From Microcystis viridis FACHB-1342 (GTDB lineage: Bacteria > Cyanobacteriota > Cyanobacteriia > Cyanobacteriales > Microcystaceae): 62,153 bases of DNA. Below the pieces are notes generated by a model. That model searched no databases, had not been told where the DNA came from, and saw only the letters and a program-made list of their open reading frames with translations. Both the position numbers and the translations under genes were made by a program. Every line of letters begins with the position of its first letter. The stretch's first letter is position 1. Shown here piece after piece: positions 52,086 to 60,310 of the stretch. The stretch covers positions 1 to 62,153 of the forward strand of contig NZ_JACJSV010000018.1 of the NCBI RefSeq assembly GCF_014698335.1, read 5' to 3'.

Positions 52086-53045
52086 CTATTTCTCTAAACG
52101 ATTTTCCACCATCATGCGGACAATATCGGTCATTTTGTATCGTGCTTGCCAACCTAATTTTTCCTTAGCTTTGAGGGGATTACCGCGACTAATGGCTAAA
52201 TCTGTTGGTCTTAATAAACTTCGATCGGAAATTACATGATCTTGCCAATTTAAACCAACAGTAGCAAAAGCTGTGGCGACAAAATCCTCCAGTTTTGAAC
52301 TTTCTCCCGTGGCAATGACGTAATCATCGGGTTGCTCCTGTTGCAGCATTAAATACATCGCTTCAACGTACTCTGGCGCCCAACCCCAATCCCTTTGAAT
52401 ATCCATATTTCCTAAGTGTAAAGTCTCGGTACTTCCCCAAGCAATTCTAGCCACGGCAGCGATAATTTTTTGGGTAACAAAGCGCTCGGGACGCAGGGGA
52501 GATTCATGATTAAAAAGTATGCCTGAACAGGCAAAAATTCCGTAGGCTTCTCGATAATTAGCCACTTCCCAAAAAGCCGCCGATTTGGCCACAGCGTAGG
52601 GACTGCGAGGACGAAAAGGGGTATTTTCGTCGGCAGAATTATCGCCGATATCCCCGAAACATTCACTCGATCCGGCATTATATAATTTAATTTTTGCTCT
52701 GGTAAATCGAATTGCTTCTAAGAGATTTAAGGTTCCAGTGGCAATACTTTCTAAGGTTTCCACTGGCTGCTCAAAAGATAAACCCACAGAACTTTGTCCA
52801 GCCAAATTATAGACCTCATCCGGCTGAATTTTAATTAACACCTGTAGGACACTGCGAAAGTCATTCAGTGACATTGATTCTAGTTTTACCTGTTCCTTGA
52901 TTCCCAAACGTTTCAGGTTACTAAAAGAGGACATCTGAGCATCCCGGGAGGTGCCAGAAACCGTATAGCCTGCTTTTAACAGTAATTCGGCTAGGTAGGC
53001 TCCATCCTGCCCCGATATACCACAAATTAACGCTTTTTTACTCAT
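52086..53045 (-). CDS. gmd: GDP-mannose 4,6-dehydratase
   Basis: 319 residues. ALICGISGQDGAYLAELLLK (glycine-rich NAD(P) site), VYNLAGQSSVGLSFEQP, LYNAGSSECFGDI, PFRPRSPYAVAKSAAFWEVA (catalytic YxxxK), ILFNHESPLRPERFVTQKI and WGWAPEYVEAMYLMLQQ are characteristic of GMD. It makes GDP-4-keto-6-deoxymannose, the precursor of GDP-fucose and GDP-rhamnose. The cluster also has GT2 and GT4 genes, so it probably serves an extracellular polysaccharide. No fucose synthase gene is seen here. Confidence 0.9.
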   Translation of the reverse strand: MSKKALICGISGQDGAYLAELLLKAGYTVSGTSRDAQMSSFSNLKRLGIKEQVKLESMSLNDFRSVLQVLIKIQPDEVYNLAGQSSVGLSFEQPVETLESIATGTLNLLEAIRFTRAKIKLYNAGSSECFGDIGDNSADENTPFRPRSPYAVAKSAAFWEVANYREAYGIFACSGILFNHESPLRPERFVTQKIIAAVARIAWGSTETLHLGNMDIQRDWGWAPEYVEAMYLMLQQEQPDDYVIATGESSKLEDFVATAFATVGLNWQDHVISDRSLLRPTDLAISRGNPLKAKEKLGWQARYKMTDIVRMMVENRLEK

Positions 53046-53059
53046 TTATTTACAATAAT

Positions 53060-53980
53060 TTACTTTTGCGGGTTTAACATCGCCTTGGCGGCCTCGCTTA
53101 AATAACCGATTTGTCCGTAGGCATAGAGAAGATTATCAAAGCTTTTAGCGGGATCATTGATAAATTTGACAGATTTAACCAATCCTCTCACCAAACGCTC
53201 ACCTCCTCGCCCAAATTGAGCCAATCCCGTCCTTCCTGCCACTTCTTCCCGGTAGTGTTCGCTGATGCCTTGCCACCAACTGCGACTCATAAACCATTGA
53301 CGATTGATTCTTTCTGGGGCCACATTGTGTTCCACCAATGCTGCAGGAAAATAGCCCACTTGCCATCCCTGGGCCAGTGCCAGTTCTGTAGTGTATAATT
53401 CTTCGTTAGAGAGAAGTTTTTTGCCAATTCTTCCCAAATTAGGGTCAAAACCGCCAATCTTCCCCAAGAAATCTCGCCGAATTGAGTAATTAACCCCTCG
53501 CGGAGTTAAATTCGCTTGGCTGATATATACCACATTGTCGCCCAAATCGAAAGCCCCTAAACCCCCTGCTAACTGATCGGATAACCAATTGGGTTGACTA
53601 TAGCCTTGCGGCCAAATAAGAGTGACTTTTCCCCCTGCTACTGCCAGTTTTTCGTTATTTTCGTAGGCATTTAACAGAATTTGCAACCATTGAGGACTAG
53701 CGATCGCATCGTCATCCAAATAAGCTAAAATCGGCGCTCTAGTTTCCTTCGCTCCGCGATTTCTGGCGGTAGATAGCCCTAAAATAGGTTCGTAAACATA
53801 TTTTAGCCGCCCATCTCTCAGACGCGACTCGGCCACTTGACGGGTTTTATCGGTAGATGCGTTATCAACCACTAAAATCTCACAATCTGGGCAGGTTTGC
53901 GCCAAAAGACTATCGATCGCTCCTTCTAGGTAGTGATCGCGGTTGTGGGTACAGATAATCCCTGCTATTTTAGGAGCCAT
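53060..53980 (-). CDS. GT2-family glycosyltransferase
   Basis: 306 residues from the ATG at 53980 (a TTG three codons upstream is less likely). GT-A fold: GIICTHNRDHYLEGAIDSLL, ILVVDNASTDKTRQVAESRL, STARNRGAKETRAPILAYLD, DDDAIASPQWLQILL (DxD), then VNYSIRRDFLGKIGGFDPNL and NEELYTTELALAQGWQVGYF (ED-type acid), VEHNVAPERI. Soluble inverting transferase of rhamnosyl/galactosyl type; sugar unknown. It begins the polysaccharide operon, with 14 bp to gmd. Confidence 0.88.
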   Translation of the reverse strand: MAPKIAGIICTHNRDHYLEGAIDSLLAQTCPDCEILVVDNASTDKTRQVAESRLRDGRLKYVYEPILGLSTARNRGAKETRAPILAYLDDDAIASPQWLQILLNAYENNEKLAVAGGKVTLIWPQGYSQPNWLSDQLAGGLGAFDLGDNVVYISQANLTPRGVNYSIRRDFLGKIGGFDPNLGRIGKKLLSNEELYTTELALAQGWQVGYFPAALVEHNVAPERINRQWFMSRSWWQGISEHYREEVAGRTGLAQFGRGGERLVRGLVKSVKFINDPAKSFDNLLYAYGQIGYLSEAAKAMLNPQK

Positions 53981-54050
53981 GGCTATCAAGGTTACTCATT
54001 CAATACCCTAAAACTTAACATTCCTTTGCAAAAATGTAAAAATGCTTGAG

Positions 54051-54078
54051 GAGACTCCGAGACTCCGAGACTCCGAGA
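54051..54078 (+). repeat. Short tandem repeat, unit GACTCCGA x3
   Basis: Three perfect 8-bp units from 54053 to 54076 with partial units either side, in the divergent region between the GT2 gene and folB. Length variation here could change promoter spacing. Confidence 0.8.
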
Positions 54079-54147
54079 TTGCTTTTTACTTATAGAGTTT
54101 CTCGTCAATTTGTGACCAACGCTACCAGTTTTTTAATTTAACTATCT

Positions 54148-54504
54148 ATGGATACTATTCACGTTACAGGAATTCGTGCCTACGGTTACACAGGATATCT
54201 GGCTGAAGAACAGGTTTTAGGTCAATGGTTTGAGGTAGATTTATCCCTCGAAGTTGATATCAGCATTGCTGGCAAAAGTGACGCAATTGAAGATACCCTA
54301 GATTATCGACAGGCGATCGAAATTGTCAAACACCAGATTGAAACCGGCAAATTTGCCCTAGTGGAAAAATTGGCCACAGTCATCGCTGAGGATATTCTAC
54401 AACTCGATCGAGTGCGACAGGTAAGAGTACAATTATCGAAACCCGCCGCCCCAATTCCCCATTTCACCGGTAAAATCACCATCGATATTACTAGATCCCT
54501 TTGA
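54148..54504 (+). CDS. folB: Dihydroneopterin aldolase
   Basis: 118 residues. MDTIHVTGIRAYGYTGYLAE (start with G-x-Y/H-G-x-x-x-E catalytic Glu region), QWFEVDLSLEVDIS, DAIEDTLDYRQAIEIVKHQI, FALVEKLATVIAEDIL (Lys of the KLA motif), VQLSKPAAPIPHFTGKITID. A complete FolB tunnel-fold subunit. It converts dihydroneopterin to hydroxymethyl-dihydropterin in folate synthesis. ATG at 54148. The 3' end overlaps the convergent reductase gene by 14 bp. Confidence 0.93.
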   Translation: MDTIHVTGIRAYGYTGYLAEEQVLGQWFEVDLSLEVDISIAGKSDAIEDTLDYRQAIEIVKHQIETGKFALVEKLATVIAEDILQLDRVRQVRVQLSKPAAPIPHFTGKITIDITRSL

Positions 54505-55033
54505 GTTTACGCGTATTATCGACTAAACTTTCAGCAAAAGCGTCAAAACGTTGGGAAAGCTTCTCGTCAAGGATTTTTCCTTCTTCGTTGAAGACTTTCC
54601 ACGCTTGTCCTAAGCTAATTTGTTCGGGAATTACCCAAGCATGAACCCAACGGAGAATGATTCTTAAATCATTGAGGGCGTTACTATTGGATTGGCCGCC
54701 TAAAACACTGATTAACCCGGCAACCTTTCCCGATAACTCCTCAAAACTCATTAAATCTAAGGCATTCTTCATCACACCACTGACACTGCCATGATATTCC
54801 GGTGTCGCCAAAATTAATCCCGCTGCCGATTTAACCGTTTGCTGCATTTTGGCCACATCGGGATAGTCAGAATAGTCATCTCCCCCGTTACAGAAGGGTA
54901 AAGAGAGTTTTCTCAGGTCAATTATCTCCGTTTCTATTCCTAACGCCCCTACTCGACTGATAGCAACTTCTAACGCCATCGCACTATAGGATCCCGGGCG
55001 TAAACTGCCATTAATACCAACGATTTTGATCAT
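54491..55033 (-). CDS. NADPH-dependent FMN reductase family protein
   Basis: 180 residues. Flavodoxin-like fold with IVGINGSLRPGSYSAMALEV (FMN phosphate loop), LRKLSLPFCNGGDDYSDYPD, AGLILATPEYHGSVSGVMKN (the TPEYHGS motif of the SsuE/ArsH-like family) and GQSNSNALNDLRIILRWVHA. It reduces flavin or quinone with NADPH. ATG at 55033. Convergent overlap with folB (14 bp) means both mRNAs are antisense at their 3' ends. Confidence 0.88.
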   Translation of the reverse strand: MIKIVGINGSLRPGSYSAMALEVAISRVGALGIETEIIDLRKLSLPFCNGGDDYSDYPDVAKMQQTVKSAAGLILATPEYHGSVSGVMKNALDLMSFEELSGKVAGLISVLGGQSNSNALNDLRIILRWVHAWVIPEQISLGQAWKVFNEEGKILDEKLSQRFDAFAESLVDNTRKLKGI

Positions 55034-55195
55034 AGAATTTATACGAACTCATAACGACTACATATAAGCTAACAAAAAAAAGAGACAATTGGGGCAAGCT
55101 TAGTTAAAAAAATATGTCGATGGGGCGGAGAGAGCGATCGATCTAAGTTTTAATGAGAATAGAAAGAAAGATTTATTCCATTTCCCCTCATTGCC

Positions 55196-55522
55196 ATGCC
55201 AGAATTTCTCGATTTTCTCAAACATAAATATGCCTATGTGGCTATTGGTGAATTTAAACCGGGGTGTTTTTCCGAAGCCCAAAAACTCTACGAAAAAGCC
55301 GTTTCCACCTATTCTACGGGATTCCAGGGGGCTTTTCTGTTGCAAAAACCCGGAACCGATGAAGGAATTGCCGTAATCATCTGGGATAAAATCGATGATA
55401 TGGAGGCAAATAAAAGCGAAGACCATGAATTATTGCTGAAATCCATGGCTCCTCTATTTGCGAAACCGCCTGTCACCGATTTTTACGAAGTATGTAGCGA
55501 GATAGAAGGTTCCCCCATTTAG
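55196..55522 (+). CDS. Small ferredoxin-fold (ABM-like) protein
   Basis: 108 residues: YAYVAIGEFKPGCFSEAQKL, YEKAVSTYSTGFQGAFLLQK, PGTDEGIAVIIWDKIDDMEA, FYEVCSEIEGSPI. The order beta-alpha-beta-beta-alpha-beta and FQGAFLLQKPGTDEGIAVIIW resemble the dimeric alpha-beta barrel (antibiotic biosynthesis monooxygenase-like) group, but I see no catalytic residues to assign a reaction. ATG at 55196. It ends 4 bp into the convergent rhomboid gene. Confidence 0.6.
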   Translation: MPEFLDFLKHKYAYVAIGEFKPGCFSEAQKLYEKAVSTYSTGFQGAFLLQKPGTDEGIAVIIWDKIDDMEANKSEDHELLLKSMAPLFAKPPVTDFYEVCSEIEGSPI

Positions 55523-56127
55523 GAATAATGTTTCTTTTCGGTGGCGATTAATTTGGCGGCTAAAACCCCGCCTAGAAAGCCAAATAAATGTCCTTGCCAA
55601 GAAATCCCCGGACGGGAAGGCAAAACGCCCCAAATTGTGCCACCGTAGAGTAAAAAGACTAGAATTGACAAGAGTATAGAAGGAATATTTCTTTGGAAAT
55701 AGCCCCGCAGTAATAAAAAACCTAAATAGCCAAAAATCAAGATACTTGCCCCGATATGGATGGATCCGGGAGCAGCAAATAACCAGACTCCTAACCCCCC
55801 TACCAGCATAGTTAACCCAGTCACAATAAAAAAGTCACTGGTTTCCTGTAACATCACCAACCAACCGAGAATCAGAAAAGGAACCGTATTAGCAATAAGA
55901 TGGGGAAAGTCCCCGTGTAGGAAAGGTGCGAAAAGAATACCCCGCAATCCGATGACTTGATGGGGAATAATCCCGAAATAGTCTAAACTGCCCCGAAAAA
56001 CAAATTGATCTAAAATCTCTAACAGCCAAAAAATCGCCACAAAGGTAGCGAGGATTATTGCTTGGGTTTTTATTTCTTGCCGTGATCCTTGACTCATAAG
56101 ATTGATGGATGAGCTATTTTTTCCCAT
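55519..56127 (-). CDS. Rhomboid-family intramembrane serine protease
   Basis: 202 residues with six predicted membrane helices. RGILFAPFLHGDFPHLIANT is the HxxxN-type helix 2 motif; HIGASILIFGYLGFLLLRG contains the catalytic Ser in GAS (but I instead of the usual G at the next position); SWQGHLFGFLGGVLAA carries the catalytic His. So the Ser-His dyad is present. ATG at 56127 (another at codon 11). A CAGTTAT heptamer array lies directly upstream. It cleaves unknown membrane substrates. Confidence 0.85.
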   Translation of the reverse strand: MGKNSSSINLMSQGSRQEIKTQAIILATFVAIFWLLEILDQFVFRGSLDYFGIIPHQVIGLRGILFAPFLHGDFPHLIANTVPFLILGWLVMLQETSDFFIVTGLTMLVGGLGVWLFAAPGSIHIGASILIFGYLGFLLLRGYFQRNIPSILLSILVFLLYGGTIWGVLPSRPGISWQGHLFGFLGGVLAAKLIATEKKHYS

Positions 56128-56140
56128 TATAGCCCCCAGA

Positions 56141-56285
56141 TCAGTTATCAGTTATCAGTTATCAGTTATCAGTTATCAGTGATTCAGTTACCAGTGATTC
56201 AGTTATCAGTTATCAGTTATCAGTTATCAGTGATTCAGTTACCAGTTATCAGGTGTGAGTTTACTGTTTACTGTTTACTGTTTGC
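56141..56285. repeat. Heptamer tandem repeat array (CAGTTAT type) entering the nth 3' end
   Basis: Unit CAGTTAT with variants CAGTGATT and CAGTTACC from 56141 to 56251, then TTTACTG x3 (56260-56281). It is of the STRR class described in cyanobacteria. The second unit reaches into the nth coding end: the last codons and stop (ANSKQ-stop) are repeat sequence. Confidence 0.85.
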
Positions 56286-56927
56286 TGTGGGACAAAGAGG
56301 GGCTAATTGACAGGAAAAACAAGCGGGATTTCTTGCTTTACAAACCGCCCGGCCGTGGTAAATAATACTAATAGAAAAAGTTTCCCAATCCGGTTGAGGT
56401 AGTAAAGCCATTAAATCCCGTTCAATTTTCACCGGATCGTTATTAGTAGTTAAACCCAAACGATTACTTAAGCGCTTAACGTGGGTATCTACTGTCACCC
56501 CCTCAATAATCGCGTAAGCGTGAGCAAGTACCACATTAGCCGTTTTTCTAGCTACCCCGGGTAAAGTTAATAATTCCGCCATTGTCTTGGGTACTTCCCC
56601 CTGAAAATCCTTGAGGATTTTTTGACAAGCACCCTGAATATTTTTAGCTTTATTGCGATAGAATCCCGTGGAACGAATCAGGGTTTCTAACTCCTCTCGC
56701 TCGGCAAAAGCTAAGGATTTAGCATCGGGAAAACGAGCGAATAAAGCAGGAGTCACCTTATTTACCCGCTCATCAGTGCATTGTGCCGAGAGAATAACTG
56801 CCACCAATAACTGCACAGGAGTTTGATAATTTAAGCTACAGGTTGCCTCTGGATATAATTGCTTTAAGTTGCTTAAAATCTCTAGGGCGCGCAGTTGAAG
56901 CTTAGTTTTTTTTCGAGAGTCCATCAC
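56268..56927 (-). CDS. nth: Endonuclease III
   Basis: 219 residues. ATCSLNYQTPVQLLVAVILS, AQCTDERVNKVTPALFARFP, helix-hairpin-helix ELLTLPGVARKTANVVLAHA with catalytic Lys, VDTHVKRLSNRLGLT with catalytic Asp, and the C-terminal 4Fe-4S ligands CKARNPACFSCQLAPLCP (C-x6-C-x2-C-x5-C). It removes oxidised pyrimidines and nicks the strand. Start GTG/ATG at 56927/56924 overlaps the upstream protease stop. The last five residues are encoded by a tandem heptamer repeat. Confidence 0.95.
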   Translation of the reverse strand: MMDSRKKTKLQLRALEILSNLKQLYPEATCSLNYQTPVQLLVAVILSAQCTDERVNKVTPALFARFPDAKSLAFAEREELETLIRSTGFYRNKAKNIQGACQKILKDFQGEVPKTMAELLTLPGVARKTANVVLAHAYAIIEGVTVDTHVKRLSNRLGLTTNNDPVKIERDLMALLPQPDWETFSISIIYHGRAVCKARNPACFSCQLAPLCPTANSKQ

Positions 56928-58015
56928 TGGAATAAATCCTGAAAAACTGCTAGGTTAGCCGTGTCGCGCACGATTAAGAAAACTCCTAATCCTAAGAGTA
57001 AAACTAGACCTGTTTGCATGATGTTATCTTGCAGTTTAGTTGGGAGAGGTTTACCTACTAAAGCCTCGATTAATAAAAATACCAACTGACCACCATCAAG
57101 AGCAGGTAAAGGCAGAATATTAATCACCGCTAAGTTAATACTAATTAGGGCGGCAAATTGAAAAAGATTACCCGCATCATTACGAGCGATTGCTGCTCCA
57201 TATTCGACAATTTTAACCGGTCCTGCTACCTGTTGAACACTGTCTTTAAAGTTACTAACTAACTGCCCAAAACCTTGCACGGTTAATAGGGTTAATCGTT
57301 GAAATTCACCCGCACCCAAGCTAAAAGCTTGACCAAAACTATCGGCTTTCAGGCGAGTTTCTTCACCGTTAGGAGCCAATCTCACCCCAATTTTACCCTG
57401 ACCATCACTTCCCAATTCCGGAGTAACAATTAAATCGAGAGTTTCTGTGGGGCGTTTGATGGTTAATTTTAGGGGTTGATCGGGGGAAGATTGAATAATG
57501 TCACGGAAGTCAATAATGGCATTCTGAGAAGCACCAAGGGGCTGATCATTGATAGCAAGTACGATATCCCCTGCTTGTATTCCCGCTTGTTTAGCGACGG
57601 AATTTTCCGAGGTGAAAACCTCTGGAATAATTACCCCTTCTTGATAGTTAATTTGGGGAAAACCCACCGTAGCGACTTGGGTAACAAGCAAAAAATAGGC
57701 AAAAATTAAATTAGCAATTACCCCGGCACTAATGACGATAGCTCGATCGAAAACAGGACGATTGCGTAATAAATCAGGATCGTTATTGGGAATTTGACTA
57801 TCGGGATCGTCATCGGGAAAACCAACGTAACCCCCTAAAGGAATGGCGCGGAGGGCGTATTCTGTTTCTTTACCTTGATATTTAGCTAAAGCTGGACCAA
57901 AACCGATGGAAAAGCGACTAACATGGATAGATTGCCAACGAGCAGCGGCAAAATGACCTAATTCGTGAACGACAATTAATAGGGCAAGTACACCGATCGC
58001 TATTAAAACTGACAT
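56924..58015 (-). CDS. rseP: Site-2-type M50 metalloprotease (RseP family)
   Basis: 363 residues from the ATG at 58015. First membrane helix contains VVHELGHFAAARW (HExxH zinc site); FSIGFGPALAKYQGKETEYA and PLGGYVGFPDDDP follow; a PDZ domain at about 120-200 (VFTSENSVAKQAGIQAGDIV, LAINDQPLG); the C-terminal LPLPALDGGQLVFLLIEALV provides the third zinc ligand in the NxxPxPxLDGG motif. It cleaves transmembrane proteins such as anti-sigma factors. Coupled to nth by overlap. Confidence 0.93.
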   Translation of the reverse strand: MSVLIAIGVLALLIVVHELGHFAAARWQSIHVSRFSIGFGPALAKYQGKETEYALRAIPLGGYVGFPDDDPDSQIPNNDPDLLRNRPVFDRAIVISAGVIANLIFAYFLLVTQVATVGFPQINYQEGVIIPEVFTSENSVAKQAGIQAGDIVLAINDQPLGASQNAIIDFRDIIQSSPDQPLKLTIKRPTETLDLIVTPELGSDGQGKIGVRLAPNGEETRLKADSFGQAFSLGAGEFQRLTLLTVQGFGQLVSNFKDSVQQVAGPVKIVEYGAAIARNDAGNLFQFAALISINLAVINILPLPALDGGQLVFLLIEALVGKPLPTKLQDNIMQTGLVLLLGLGVFLIVRDTANLAVFQDLFQ

Positions 58016-58164
58016 GATGATCAAAATATAATGACTTAGCTTTTGTTTATTGTAAGCGATCCTCCCAAGCAGATTGCAAAAAATCTCTAGTTATCGCTAA
58101 TTTTTCGATCATTTATGCTAAAAGTGATCTTAACCGCCTAATTTGACCCGACGGAGAGCGATCG

Positions 58165-58728
58165 ATGCCTTTGAGTGAGCGCGCCCAGCAATTAATCCCA
58201 AAAGCGAAAATCATCAGTTTCGCTAATTGGCCCTATCAGCAAGCAGCGATCGCTGTTTGGCAACAAGCGGATGATCAAACTCGCTATCTCGATGATAGTG
58301 ATTTAGATACTATCGTCAATTTAGAGCCTGATTTACTGGTTTCTAGTCAGCAAGCTCGAAAACTGCGGGATAATGCTAATAGCATCGTCGATAACGCTCG
58401 TCAGACTGTATTAAACCAATTTCCCACCATTTTTCAACCCGGAGGCGATCTTCATCCACCCCACCGTGCCGAAGCTTGTTGGCGTGATTTCTGGAACTTT
58501 TTACGTTGTATTACCTACGGTGTCGCCGGACAGCAGATTCCCTACACCAGCGCCGAGGGATTGGAAAATATGCGTCTTCTTTACCAAGAATTACAAGTAC
58601 CATTAGGGGCGATGATTTCGGGGTTAGAAGCCTTAAAACAATACAGTTTAGATTATTTTAGCGACTCAGAAAAAACCGCAATTACTCCCTATTTTGATCA
58701 CTTAATTGCGGTTATGAAAAAGTTTTAA
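58165..58728 (+). CDS. Phycobilisome-family (globin-like) protein
   Basis: 187 residues. Phycobiliprotein-like helices: LSERAQQLIPKAKIISFANW, NARQTVLNQFPTIFQPGGDL, HRAEACWRDFWNFLRCITYG, LRLLYQELQVPLGAMISGLE. The Cys in EACWRD corresponds to Cys-84 with the Asp three residues later, both needed for bilin attachment and protonation. It is not a standard apc or cpc subunit (N-terminal part differs and the chain is longer), so it may be a minor bilin-binding or phycobilisome-turnover protein. ATG at 58165. Confidence 0.75.
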   Translation: MPLSERAQQLIPKAKIISFANWPYQQAAIAVWQQADDQTRYLDDSDLDTIVNLEPDLLVSSQQARKLRDNANSIVDNARQTVLNQFPTIFQPGGDLHPPHRAEACWRDFWNFLRCITYGVAGQQIPYTSAEGLENMRLLYQELQVPLGAMISGLEALKQYSLDYFSDSEKTAITPYFDHLIAVMKKF

Positions 58729-58739
58729 AACCGAGGCAT

Positions 58740-58895
58740 TTAATCCGTGTTAAAATAGTGAGGCCAACAGTTAAAAATGCCGCTCACCGAGGTTAAAACT
58801 CCGTTGAACCCATGAAATCATCGGCGCGGGTAGCCCTCTTCGGGCCACCAAAAACCTCGATCGAGTGCCTGGCGGGTCGAGGTACTTTATAAAAT
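58740..58895. ncRNA. Structured intergenic region, possible small RNA or leader
   Basis: Contains GGTAGCCC-TCTTC-GGGCCACC (58829-58849) and CCTCGA...TCGAGG (58854-58881), plus an outer pair GGCATTT/AAATGCC (58735-58785), and is more GC-rich than its surroundings. A TTAAAATAG -10-like box is at 58750. It could be a leader of the fibrillin gene. I recognise no Rfam family. Confidence 0.25.
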
Positions 58896-58907
58896 GAGGG
58901 AGATTCT

Positions 58908-59498
58908 ATGGATGCCAAAGCGAAATTACTAGAATTGATAGCTGGTAGAAATCGCGGACTCCTGGCCACGGAAAGCGACCGCGTGCGGATTTTAGCGGCG
59001 ATCGAACAATTGGAGGACCACAATCCCCATCCTCATCCCCTCGAAGTTAAACAACTATTAGGGGGCAATTGGCGTTTACTATTCACCAGCAGCCGCGACA
59101 TTCTGGGACTAGATCGCCTACCTTTTTTTCAATTGGGGCAAATTTATCAATATCTTGACCTGAACAAGGCCAAACTCTACAATATTGCTGAAATTACGGG
59201 CGTACCTTGGTTAGAAGGAGCAGTGATCGTCGCCGCTACCTTTGAACCCACCTCCGAGCGTCGGGTTATGGTCAAATTTGAGCGCTCGATCCTCGGTCTG
59301 CAACGTTTTCTCAATTATCATTCTCCCCAAGAATTTATCGAAGCGATCGAAAGTGGCAAAAAATTTCCTCCCCTCGATTTTTCCTTCAATAATCGTGAAC
59401 AAAAAGGTTGGCTCGATATCACCTATCTCGATGAAGATCTCCGCATCGGCCGCGGCAGCGAAGGCAGCGTCTTTATTTTGGCTAAGGAAAAAACCTAA
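58908..59498 (+). CDS. PAP/fibrillin family protein
   Basis: 196 residues: KAKLLELIAGRNRGLLATES, LEDHNPHPHPLEVKQLLGGN, WRLLFTSSRDILGLDRLPFF, QLGQIYQYLDL, then VKFERSILGLQRFLNYHSP and WLDITYLDEDLRIGRGSEGS, VFILAK. The GxWxLLYTSS and LDxTYLDxxLRIxRGxxGxxFVL motifs are those of plastid lipid-associated proteins, thylakoid-associated proteins linked with photoprotection. ATG at 58908 with GAGGGAG upstream. A family B repeat begins 3 bp after the stop. Confidence 0.9.
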   Translation: MDAKAKLLELIAGRNRGLLATESDRVRILAAIEQLEDHNPHPHPLEVKQLLGGNWRLLFTSSRDILGLDRLPFFQLGQIYQYLDLNKAKLYNIAEITGVPWLEGAVIVAATFEPTSERRVMVKFERSILGLQRFLNYHSPQEFIEAIESGKKFPPLDFSFNNREQKGWLDITYLDEDLRIGRGSEGSVFILAKEKT

Positions 59499-59500
59499 CT

Positions 59501-59606
59501 TAAGTAGGTAGGCGTTAAAAGTTGTCAGCTCCCCCCTTATCAAGGGGGGATTAAGGGGGGATCGAACCTAAAATCCATTTTTAATTTAATTATAACCAGC
59601 TACTTA
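59501..59606 (+). repeat. Miniature element family B, copy 3
   Basis: TTAAGTAGGTAGGCGTTAAA, central CCCCCCTTATCAAGGGGGG, GATTAAGGGGGGATCGAACC, and end AACCAGCTACTTA. 106 bp, almost identical to the 37191 copy except for one central unit instead of two. Confidence 0.8.
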
Positions 59607-59713
59607 TTACCATAAGACTAAATACTAGGCAATAGGTAATCAGTTTTTAATAACCAGATTTAGGATTAAAATCAAATTATTGTACTATCATTACTCCCAA
59701 GTATGTTACCAAA

Positions 59714-60154
59714 ATGTCTAACGAAACCGTTACTTATAGTCTTGAATCTGTACTCAAGGAAATCAAAGACAGCATCAAGGAGGTTAACCAAAAAATCGAT
59801 ACCCTACAAAGAGATGTCACCCAAAAAATCGACACCTTGCAACAGGATGTTAACCAGAAATTTGACAGCCTACAGAAGGAAGTTAACCAAAAAATCGACA
59901 CCTTGCAACAAGATGTTAACCAGAAATTTGACAGCCTACAGAAGGATTTTAACCAGAAATTTGATAAGATCGACGAACGGCTAACTAAGCTAGAGTTAGG
60001 GCAAGTAAAACTAACTGAGAAAGTCGATGGGATGGATAGAAGACTAGAAAAGGTGGAAGGAACCCAAAAAAATCAAGTTTGGACGTTAATTATTCTTTTA
60101 GGAGGAGCGATCGGAACGGCATCGTGGCGCTCTTTCTTTTCTGGTAATCCTTAG
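59714..60154 (+). CDS. Coiled-coil protein with hendecad repeats and C-terminal membrane anchor
   Basis: 146 residues. Residues 10-85 are built from 11-residue units (VNQKIDTLQRD, VTQKIDTLQQD, VNQKFDSLQKE, repeated six to seven times), encoded by nearly identical 33-bp DNA units, which would form a long right-handed coiled coil. Then ERLTKLELGQVKLTEKVDGM, DRRLEKVEGTQKNQ, and one membrane helix VWTLIILLGGAIGTASWRSF. Paralogue of 11776 and 40285. ATG at 59714. Its neighbour is a convergent TPR protein. Function unknown; repeat number is likely variable between strains. Confidence 0.75.
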   Translation: MSNETVTYSLESVLKEIKDSIKEVNQKIDTLQRDVTQKIDTLQQDVNQKFDSLQKEVNQKIDTLQQDVNQKFDSLQKDFNQKFDKIDERLTKLELGQVKLTEKVDGMDRRLEKVEGTQKNQVWTLIILLGGAIGTASWRSFFSGNP

Positions 60155-60310
60155 AAATATTACTATAATTTCTCACTTTAGGGTAGTTATGAGGGGAAAT
60201 TAGCAGATGTAAAACTCAGGTTAAAAATAAGGGATGTCTAACCCATTTACAACTAAAGGAAACTTAACCACCCCCAGAAAGAAAGCAACGATTAAGGGAT
60301 ATTTTCGGGT

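Noticed and set aside
59703-59984. Overlapping ORF in another frame of the hendecad coiled-coil gene
   Set aside because: Basic repetitive product (KSTPCNKMLTRNLTAYRR) is the frame-shifted shadow of the 33-bp repeats.
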